34,059 bases of DNA from an uncultured Clostridia bacterium. Lineage in GTDB: Bacteria > Bacillota > Clostridia > TANB77 > CAG-508. The notes below the pieces were generated by a model. That model was given only the letters and a program-made list of their open reading frames with translations, ran no database searches and was not told the origin of the DNA. The position numbers were made by a program, and so were the translations under genes. Below are positions 24,481 through 31,395 of this stretch, one piece after another. The stretch is taken from NCBI GenBank assembly GCA_947589835.1, contig CANQCT010000013.1, forward strand, positions 1 to 34,059, in the 5' to 3' direction. Within the stretch, counting starts at the first letter, position 1. Each line of letters opens with the position of its first letter.

Positions 24481-25656
24481 TTATTTAAAATTAGAACTAA
24501 ATTGTGAAGAAGAAAGCTTAATACCTAATTCATCGCCATTTAATTCATTTTTGTAAATTTCTTTATATAAATCATAAATATTATAAATTCTACCAATATT
24601 ATGCATAAAAGCAAATGAAGAAATATCTTTGCTTTGAACATAACCACTTTTAACATCTTTAAAGAAAATAGTTTTTCCTAGTTTTTCAAATAAAATGTGG
24701 TCATTAGGAGTTTCTATTTGATTAGAAGATATAATAGTAATAGAATTTTGAGGTAGAATTTGTGAATTTTTATTTTTTCTACTTAAAATTACTTCATATT
24801 TACAATCACTATCAGGAATATGCAAATACCAACTATTAGCATAATCATTTATTTCCACTTCAAACTGATAATTCTTATCTTTATTAATAACTATTAAGTA
24901 TGGAGATGTTTCATTAAAAAAGTTTTCACCATATTCCTTAATAAATTTATTTCTATCTTTAGAAGAAATTTCCCAATAAACAAATAGAATAGTAGGTGTT
25001 TGAGCTAAAATTTTAACAATAGTTTGCTCATATTTATTAGGTAAATCATAATATTCTTCAATATTTAATTTTTTAGCTTGAGTTTTTCTAGAAGAAGTTT
25101 TTTTAGTAGCTTTTTTTGTTGCAGTTTTTTTAGCAGTATTAGCTTTTTTTGTGCTAGTAGCTTTTTTAGCAGGGGCCTTTTTAGCAGTAGCATTTGAAGC
25201 TACTTCATTTTTAGCTGTAGCTTTTTTTGTAGCTGTTTTGCTTTTAGCTGCAGGCTTTTTTGCACTAGCAGATTTTTTGGTATTAGCAGACTTCTTAGCT
25301 ACAACATTTGCAGTTGATGCTTTTTTAGTAGTACTTTTTACAGCTGCTGTGCTTTTAGCTGAAGCCTTTTTAGTTGCAGTTTTTTTAGCTGTAGTTTTTT
25401 CACTTACAGTTTTTTTAGAAGGAACTTTCTCAGCAGAGTCTTTTTTAGCTACATTTTTAGTAGCACTAGATTTTTGTTCTTTTTTGTCATCTACCTTACT
25501 TTTAACATTTTTACTATTTGATTTTTTAACCTTTTTTTGAGCATCACTTTTAGTAGCAACCTTTTTAGTTGCTACTTTTTCTGATGATTTTGAGCTTTTT
25601 CCATTTTTTAATACTTTTAAAATTTCTTCTATTTTATCTTTAGCTTTATTTGGCAT
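24481..25656 (-). CDS. DUF4912 protein with a long histone H1-like Lys/Ala tail
   Basis: 391 residues. The ATG at 25656 follows GGAGGAACAA; an in-frame ATG at 25668 overlaps that site. Residues about 15-195 are a low-complexity Lys/Ala/Thr/Ser region built of repeats like KKATAKK and KKSA, resembling eukaryotic H1 and bacterial Hc1-type DNA-binding tails. Residues about 200-330 form a DUF4912 domain: YYDLPNKYEQTIVKILAQTP then ILFVYWEIS, and WYLHIPDSDCKYEVIL. DUF4912 genes commonly sit with GH57 and glycogen genes, as here. The function is unknown; the basic tail could bind nucleic acid or a polyanion. The tail has a GC content and codon bias like the rest. Confidence 0.8.
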   Translation of the reverse strand: MPNKAKDKIEEILKVLKNGKSSKSSEKVATKKVATKSDAQKKVKKSNSKNVKSKVDDKKEQKSSATKNVAKKDSAEKVPSKKTVSEKTTAKKTATKKASAKSTAAVKSTTKKASTANVVAKKSANTKKSASAKKPAAKSKTATKKATAKNEVASNATAKKAPAKKATSTKKANTAKKTATKKATKKTSSRKTQAKKLNIEEYYDLPNKYEQTIVKILAQTPTILFVYWEISSKDRNKFIKEYGENFFNETSPYLIVINKDKNYQFEVEINDYANSWYLHIPDSDCKYEVILSRKNKNSQILPQNSITIISSNQIETPNDHILFEKLGKTIFFKDVKSGYVQSKDISSFAFMHNIGRIYNIYDLYKEIYKNELNGDELGIKLSSSQFSSNFK

Positions 25657-25776
25657 TTGTTCCTCCACTTTGGTAAAACATATTATAATAATACTATATC
25701 AAAATGAAAATAAATTCAATAGAAAATGAGTAGAAATTTTAAAAAATTATTACTAATTAATTGTTTTATAGTTAAC

Positions 25777-25892
25777 AGCTCGAATAGTACTAGTTTTCTT
25801 GTTTTTCAAATTGCCCGTTGCAGAAGAATTTTCAAAGAAGCAAAGTCAGAACGGGACCTTTCAAAACTGCGAAAAATAGTACTATTCGAGCT
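25777..25892 (+). repeat. 115-bp hairpin element, copy F
   Basis: Outer stem AGCTCGAATAGTAC with its exact complement (variable bases CGA, as in copy D). It lies between divergent genes, 140 bases before the glycosyltransferase start. The rest of this 375-base gap is AT-rich, with a weak TTTACT...TACAAT promoter candidate near 25955-25980. Confidence 0.9.
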
Positions 25893-26031
25893 TTAATATA
25901 ATTAAAACTAGTAACCAAAAAAATTGTCAATAAATTTTATCAAAATGTGTTTACTTTTGTCAAAATTTTGTATACAATAAATTAAACTAAAATTCGAAGC
26001 AAAAGAAAAAATGAAAGGGGCAAATATTTTA

Positions 26032-27324
26032 ATGAAAATATTAATGTTAACATGGGAATACCCACCAAGAATTGTAGGAGGAATAGCTAGAGTTGTTCAT
26101 GATTTATCACATAGATTAATAAAGGATGGTCATGAAGTAACAGTTATAACATACAAAGAAGGAGATTTGCCAGAATATGAAAATGACAAAGGAGTAGAAG
26201 TATACAGAGTTGAAAATTATATGATACACCCAAATAGTTTCATAGATTGGGTGCTACAATTAAATTTCAATATGGTATCAAAAGCTACACAAATTATGAA
26301 CGAAAAAGGCAAGTTTGATGTTATTCATGCACATGACTGGCTTGTTGCAACAAGTGCGAAAACACTAAAACAATCATTTGAAATACCATTAGTAGCTACT
26401 ATTCACGCAACAGAAGCAGGCAGAAACTCTGGAATTCATGATGAAACACAAAGATATATAAATGATACAGAATGGCTTTTAACTTATGAAGCAACAGAAG
26501 TTATAGTTAATAGTAATTTTATGAAAAATCATGTTCAAGGTTTATTTGGTCTTCCATTTGACAAAATAAATGTAATTCCAAACGGAATAAACTTAACAAA
26601 CTTTAATGGAATTGAAAGAGACTACGAATTCAGAAGACAATATGCAATGGATAATGAAAAAATGATACTATATGTAGGAAGATTAGTATATGAAAAAGGA
26701 ATTCAGCACCTAATTTCTGCAATGCCTAAAATTATGAGTGGATACAATGATGTAAAATTAGTTATAGCAGGCAAGGGCGGAATGTTAGATGATTTGAAAG
26801 CACAAGCAGAATCAATGGGAATTGCTAATAAAGTATACTTTACAGGTTATTTAAATTCAAAGCAAGTACAAAAAATATATAAATGTGCAGATATAGCAGT
26901 ATTTCCAAGCACCTATGAACCATTTGGAATTGTTGCATTAGAAGGAATGCTTGCAGGAGTTCCAACAGTTGTATCAGATGTGGGGGGTCTTAACGAAATA
27001 GTTGACCACGGTGTAAATGGAATGAAAACATATGCCGGAAATCCAAATTCTATTGCAGATTCTATTTTAACATTATTATACGACAAACAACTATGTGCTA
27101 AAGTAACAAAAGCAGCAAAACAAAAAGTAAAAGAAGAATTCAACTGGACCAAAATTGCACAAGACACACATTATACTTATGAAAAAGCAATTTGCAAAAC
27201 TGTTGCAGAAAAGCAAAAAGAGCAAATTATGCAAGAAAATGCTAAAAAAGCAGAAAAAGCCAATAATACAGAAACAGAAATTACAAATCTACTTAGCTTC
27301 AAAAAGAAACATGCTTATGCATAA
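26032..27324 (+). CDS. GT4-type glycosyltransferase, glycogen synthase-like
   Basis: Retaining glycosyltransferase with two Rossmann-like domains, 430 residues. The N-terminus KILMLTWEYPPRIVGGIARVV holds the donor loop GGIARV; HAHDWLVA is typical of GT4/GT5 enzymes. The C-terminal domain has LYVGRLVYEKGIQHLI and the E-x7-E nucleotide-sugar motif PSTYEPFGIVALEGMLAG. ATG 26032 is chosen (AAAGGGG 11 bases upstream); an upstream in-frame ATG at 26011 lies before it. Given its neighbours (GH57, DUF4912) it probably builds alpha-glucan, perhaps as glycogen synthase, but it is shorter than classical GT5 GlgA, so its donor is uncertain. Confidence 0.88.
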   Translation: MKILMLTWEYPPRIVGGIARVVHDLSHRLIKDGHEVTVITYKEGDLPEYENDKGVEVYRVENYMIHPNSFIDWVLQLNFNMVSKATQIMNEKGKFDVIHAHDWLVATSAKTLKQSFEIPLVATIHATEAGRNSGIHDETQRYINDTEWLLTYEATEVIVNSNFMKNHVQGLFGLPFDKINVIPNGINLTNFNGIERDYEFRRQYAMDNEKMILYVGRLVYEKGIQHLISAMPKIMSGYNDVKLVIAGKGGMLDDLKAQAESMGIANKVYFTGYLNSKQVQKIYKCADIAVFPSTYEPFGIVALEGMLAGVPTVVSDVGGLNEIVDHGVNGMKTYAGNPNSIADSILTLLYDKQLCAKVTKAAKQKVKEEFNWTKIAQDTHYTYEKAICKTVAEKQKEQIMQENAKKAEKANNTETEITNLLSFKKKHAYA

Positions 27325-27420
27325 GTTTCAGCTTACCATTTAGCATAATTTAATAAATTTTAACTCTAAACAATCATAAATAGTATAAGTATAAAACTAA
27401 AAATAAAGGGAGGAAACAGC

Positions 27421-27753
27421 ATGCAAGTTTACGATACAGCAAATCGCTTAGCACAAGAAATAAAAGAATCTAATGAATATAAAGAATATAAAAAGCTAAA
27501 AGATGAAATACATAATAATCCAGAAAAAAAGCAAAAAGTAGAAGAATTTGAAAAACTAAGATATGAAGTACAATTAATGGAATACACTGGTGAAAAAAAA
27601 GACGAAGAAAAGAACAAAAAATTAGAAGAAATGTATGCTACATTAGTACAAAACAAAGATATTAAAGAATACTTCGATTTAGAAGTAAAATTTAATATTA
27701 TGATAGCAGATGTTAATAAAATTATAGCAGAAGCTATTAAAGATGTACTATAA
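27421..27753 (+). CDS. ylbF: YlbF family regulator
   Basis: 110-residue helical protein of the YlbF/YmcA family (PF06133). In Bacillus these proteins form a complex that controls RNase Y and thus mRNA processing, competence and sporulation. Typical features: N-terminal VYDTANRLAQEIKES, a central NNPEKKQKVEEFEKLR, a charged coiled helix and a C-terminal IMIADVNKIIAEAI. ATG follows AGGGAGGAAACAGC. Family members differ (YlbF, YmcA, YheA), so the symbol is tentative. Confidence 0.82.
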   Translation: MQVYDTANRLAQEIKESNEYKEYKKLKDEIHNNPEKKQKVEEFEKLRYEVQLMEYTGEKKDEEKNKKLEEMYATLVQNKDIKEYFDLEVKFNIMIADVNKIIAEAIKDVL

Positions 27754-27824
27754 GGAAATCATTTATTTTACAAAATTTACTTTACAAACAATTGCAAAAA
27801 AATAAGTTATTGAGGGTAAAAAAT

Positions 27825-27879
27825 GTCGTTTAAAAAGTTTTAAGGTTTTAAATTTAAGGCTTTTTAAGCGACTTTTTAA
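27825..27879 (+). terminator. Terminator after ylbF
   Basis: GTCGTTTAAAAAG pairs with CTTTTTAAGCGAC (with one bulge) around an AT-rich loop, followed by TTTTT. Confidence 0.7.
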
Positions 27880-27932
27880 ATTATATTAAGATTATATTAA
27901 AGTTATTAAAAATATAGTAATTGCAGTTAATT

Positions 27933-28046
27933 GCTTTAATAGTACTAGTTTTCTTGTTTTTCAAATTGCCCGCCCAAGGAGTGGCTTCAAAGAAGAAATG
28001 TCAGAACGGGACATCTCAAAACTGCGAAAAATAGTACTATTAAAGC
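27933..28046 (+). repeat. 115-bp hairpin element, copy G
   Basis: Outer stem GCTTTAATAGTAC with its exact complement; variable bases TTA. It lies after the ylbF terminator and 67 bases before the next + strand gene. Confidence 0.9.
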
Positions 28047-28112
28047 TTTGATATAATTACAACTATTATAAATAAAGCAAAAAAATTATTTATGTAGATA
28101 GGAGAAATTTAA

Positions 28113-28826
28113 ATGGAATATATAATAGCAATAATAGTAAGCCTTGCATTTTTAATCATTTTAAAATTTGCATGGAATATAAAAATAAACGATATTAAAA
28201 AATTAAAAGAAATAGGCTTTAATAAAGAATTAAACGAAATAACTAATAAATTACCAGAAAATAGAAAGATTTGTGAAACTGTTTTAAAAAAATTAAATAA
28301 TGAAAATGTAATTATAAAAGAAAGCGATAATGAATCTAGTTTTTATTTTGTGCTAACTAATTCAATTCTAATTGCAAATATAAAAAACACATTTAGCAGA
28401 GTGCAAACAATTTGCCACGAATGTTTACATTCAATTCAAAACAAAAGGACATTATTATTTAATTTTTTCTTCTCAAATATTTATTTAATATATTTCTTAG
28501 TAATATGCATTTTAACTATATTAAAACTTAATTTTTACCCAATGTTACACTTATTTATACTTACTATTTTAGGATTTATTTATTATTTAGTTCGTAGCAG
28601 TTTAGAAATGGATGCAATGACAAAAGCAAAACCACTTGCAAAAGAATATTTACAAGAAGAAGGAACATTAAATAAAGAAGAACAAGAACTAATACTAAAA
28701 AATTGCGAAGAAATTAACAAAATAGGAATACCTCTAACAAATTATAAACTTGCATTTAACTGCATTTGGAAAATAATAGTTTATTGCCTTGTGGTTTTGG
28801 GGACAGGTCCCATTGCTTATTTTTAA
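28113..28826 (+). CDS. Membrane protein with HExxH zinc-protease motif
   Basis: 237-residue membrane protein. One N-terminal helix (about 3-20), a soluble stretch, the zinc motif HECLHSIQ at about residues 105-112, two further hydrophobic helices (about 120-160), then SSLEMDAMTKAK, whose Glu could be the third ligand. The pattern recalls the YugP-type membrane zinc metallopeptidases (HExxH, then a Glu in an E-x-D-A context), but the protein is divergent and the substrate unknown. The last eight residues (GTGPIAYF) are encoded by a REP-like repeat, which provides the stop at 28826; the native C-terminus has probably been replaced. Confidence 0.65.
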   Translation: MEYIIAIIVSLAFLIILKFAWNIKINDIKKLKEIGFNKELNEITNKLPENRKICETVLKKLNNENVIIKESDNESSFYFVLTNSILIANIKNTFSRVQTICHECLHSIQNKRTLLFNFFFSNIYLIYFLVICILTILKLNFYPMLHLFILTILGFIYYLVRSSLEMDAMTKAKPLAKEYLQEEGTLNKEEQELILKNCEEINKIGIPLTNYKLAFNCIWKIIVYCLVVLGTGPIAYF

Positions 28827-28844
28827 GCACTTAGGGACAGGTCA
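28799..28844. repeat. REP-like repeat (GGGGACAG family), copy 3
   Basis: GGGGACAGGTCCCATTGCTT, AT-rich loop, AAGCAC and GGGACAGGTCA. Near-identical to the final part of copy 2. It overlaps the 3' end of the HExxH gene. Confidence 0.8.
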
Positions 28845-28890
28845 AAAACAGTTTTATTAATGAAAGTGCACATTATTTCAAATTAATGTA

Positions 28891-28919
28891 TTGACTACAA
28901 ATAAAAAAGCTAGTATAAT
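28891..28919 (+). promoter_or_regulatory. Promoter of the thrS T-box transcript
   Basis: TTGACT, a 17-base spacer and TATAAT. The predicted start near 28926 begins the T-box leader. Confidence 0.8.
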
Positions 28920-28925
28920 TACTGT

Positions 28926-29163
28926 TAGTTAAACATAAAAAAACAAAAATGAGAATAAGTAAAATCAAGGTTATGGAAAGAGAAAATTAGCCACTGGCTG
29001 AAAGCTAATTACAAAAACAGATTTGAAATAACTACCTCATTGTTTCTAGTAAAAAGCTAGACGTATTTCTGCGTTAAGGAATTAATTAAGTTAAAAATAG
29101 GATGGAACCGTGCATAAAAATACACTCCTTTTAATCAAGCAATTGGTTAAAAGGAGTTTTTTG
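28926..29163 (+). ncRNA. T-box leader (threonine) with terminator
   Basis: tRNA-sensing leader that lets thrS be transcribed when tRNA-Thr is uncharged. The T-box core is GGATGGAACCGTG at 29100-29112 (usual form GGGTGGNACCGCG), followed by the terminator ACTCCTTTTAA/TTAAAAGGAGT (29124-29157) with six T. The specifier is most likely in ACTACC at 29031-29036; both triplets are Thr codons. This fits the downstream threonyl-tRNA synthetase gene. Stem I (about 28945-29060) is visible but I did not fold it fully. Confidence 0.88.
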
Positions 29164-29218
29164 TTGTCGCGTGAAGAAACGTCCTAAACAGCGACAAAAA
29201 AAGAAAGGAGAAAAATAT

Positions 29219-31138
29219 ATGTTAAAAATTAAATTAAAAGACAATTCAGAACTAGAGGTAGAAGAAGGCTTAAGCATATTAGAAATAGCTAAAAAAATTA
29301 GCGAAGGTTTAGCTAGAAATGCACTAGCTGGAAAAGTAGATGGAGAGGTAAAAGACTTACGAACAGTAATTAACAAAAATTGCAAACTAGAAATTTTAAC
29401 ATTTGATGACGAAGATGGAAAAAAAGCTTACTGGCACACAACATCACACATTATGGCGCAAGCCATTAAAAGAATTTATGGAGATAGTGTAAAACTAACC
29501 ATAGGACCTGCTATTGATAATGGCTTTTACTATGATTTTGACGTAGAAAAACCATTTTCAGAAGAAGACTTAGCAAAAATTGAAGAAGAAATGAAAAAAA
29601 TTGTTAAAGAAAACCTAGAAATAACAAGATATACTCTTCCAAAAGATGAAGCTATTAAGCTTATGAAAGATAGAAAAGAGCCATATAAAGTAGAATTAAT
29701 TGAAGAATTACCACAAGGAGAAGAAATTAGTTTTTATGACCAAGGCGAATTTAAAGAATTATGTGCAGGACCACATATTTTGAGCACAGGAGGAATTAAA
29801 GCCTTTAAGCTTTTACATTCATCAGCTGCATATTGGAGAGGAGACGAAACAAAGCAAACTCTTCAAAGAATTTATGGTATTTCATTTCCAAAAGCAAGTA
29901 TGCTAGATGAATATTTAAATATGTTAGAAGAAGCTAAAAAAAGAGATCACCGTAAATTAGGTAAAGAATTAGACTTATTCTTCTTTGACGAAACAGCCCC
30001 AGGAATGGCATACTGGTTACCAAAGGGATTTACAATGATGAATGTATTAATAGACCTTTGGAGAAAAGAACATAAAAAAAGAGGTTACCAAGAATTTTCT
30101 GCACCACAATTAAATAGTAGCAGTTTATGGAAAACTTCAGGACACTGGGACCACTACAAAGAAGACATGTTTGTTTTAACAGATGCAGACGGAAACGAAC
30201 AAGCCCTAAAACCAATGAACTGTCCAAACTCTATTAAAATATATCAAACAAAATTAAGAAGTTATAAGGAACTACCACTTCGTTTTTGTGATATAGATGT
30301 AATTCACCGTAATGAAAAATCAGGACAATTAAATGGCTTGTTTAGAGTAAGAATGTTCAGGCAAGACGACTCTCACAACTACGTTATGGAATCTCAAATA
30401 AAAGATGAAATAAAAGAAATTCTAGAAATTGCTAAAAAATTATATAACATTTTTGGATTAGACTTCATATTAACACTATCTACCAGACCAGATGACTACA
30501 TGGGCGAATTAAGCTTATGGAACAAAGCAGAAGATGACTTAAGAGCAGTACTAGATGAAATTTGTGGAAAAGATAACTACCGCATAAATGAAGGTGATGG
30601 AGCTTTCTATGGACCAAAAATTGATATTAAAATGAAAGATTGCTTAGGCAGAGAATGGCAAATGGGAACTATTCAAGTAGACTTCCAATTACCACTTCGC
30701 TTTAACTTATCATACATAGATTCAGATGGCGAAAAGAAAACACCAATTATGATACACAGAGCCCTATTTGGTTCTTTTGAAAGATTTATTGGTATTTTAA
30801 CAGAACATTTTGCAGGTGCATTTCCAACTTGGCTTGCACCAGTACAAGTAAAATTACTTCCAATAGCAGACGCACATAAAGAATATGCAGAAAAAATAAG
30901 CGAAGAACTAGAAAAAGCAGGCATTAGAGTAGAAGTAGACGATAGACAAGAAAAAATAGGCTATAAAATTCGTGAAGCACAGCTTCAAAAAATACCATAT
31001 ATGCTAATTTTAGGAGATAAAGAAGTAGAAGCAAATGCTGTAGGAGTTCGTTCTAGAAAAGATGGAGACATTGGTCAAATGAAATTAAATGAATTTATAG
31101 AAAAAATAAAAAAAGAAATTGAAAGCTTTGAAAGATAG
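29219..31138 (+). CDS. thrS: Threonyl-tRNA synthetase
   Basis: Class II aminoacyl-tRNA synthetase charging tRNA-Thr. 639 residues, normal length. Order: TGS domain (about 1-60), editing domain with HTTSHIMAQAIKRIYG and the zinc/editing motif FKELCAGPHILSTG, catalytic core with motif 2 (FRVRMFRQDDSHNYV) and the zinc Cys in ALKPMNCPNSIKIYQ, motif 3 (IMIHRALFGSFERFIGIL), then the anticodon-binding domain. ATG 29219 follows AGAAAGGAG by eight bases; an earlier in-frame GTG at 29171 is not needed. Expression is controlled by the T-box upstream. Confidence 0.97.
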   Translation: MLKIKLKDNSELEVEEGLSILEIAKKISEGLARNALAGKVDGEVKDLRTVINKNCKLEILTFDDEDGKKAYWHTTSHIMAQAIKRIYGDSVKLTIGPAIDNGFYYDFDVEKPFSEEDLAKIEEEMKKIVKENLEITRYTLPKDEAIKLMKDRKEPYKVELIEELPQGEEISFYDQGEFKELCAGPHILSTGGIKAFKLLHSSAAYWRGDETKQTLQRIYGISFPKASMLDEYLNMLEEAKKRDHRKLGKELDLFFFDETAPGMAYWLPKGFTMMNVLIDLWRKEHKKRGYQEFSAPQLNSSSLWKTSGHWDHYKEDMFVLTDADGNEQALKPMNCPNSIKIYQTKLRSYKELPLRFCDIDVIHRNEKSGQLNGLFRVRMFRQDDSHNYVMESQIKDEIKEILEIAKKLYNIFGLDFILTLSTRPDDYMGELSLWNKAEDDLRAVLDEICGKDNYRINEGDGAFYGPKIDIKMKDCLGREWQMGTIQVDFQLPLRFNLSYIDSDGEKKTPIMIHRALFGSFERFIGILTEHFAGAFPTWLAPVQVKLLPIADAHKEYAEKISEELEKAGIRVEVDDRQEKIGYKIREAQLQKIPYMLILGDKEVEANAVGVRSRKDGDIGQMKLNEFIEKIKKEIESFER

Positions 31139-31207
31139 ATTTAAAACTTAAATTTTTATTTTAAGAAAAGTCATTAAATGAAAAAACATAAAAGCAATAA
31201 AAAAAAC

Positions 31208-31250
31208 AAAGAGCCAAAACGAAATTAATCATTTTGGCTCTTTGCTTTTC
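31208..31250 (+). terminator. Terminator of thrS
   Basis: AAAGAGCCAAAA pairs perfectly with TTTTGGCTCTTT, followed by GCTTTTC. Confidence 0.85.
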
Positions 31251-31395
31251 TAGGTTTAAGTGTACAACTGCACACTCTATATCAAAGCTTTATGTAAAAT
31301 GCAATAAAAATTTTTAATTTTAAAGTCTAAACATTGCAAACACAAATAATCTTGTGATATACTTTAAAAAAGAAATTAATCTTAGGAGGGCAAAA

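Noticed and set aside
25151..25540. Open frame of 129 residues on the + strand
   Set aside because: It is the complement of the Lys/Ala-rich tail of the DUF4912 gene; its Leu/Ala/Phe-rich composition is a by-product.
8415..28046. CRISPR array
   Set aside because: The repeats are too long and palindromic, and are separated by whole genes, not by uniform spacers.
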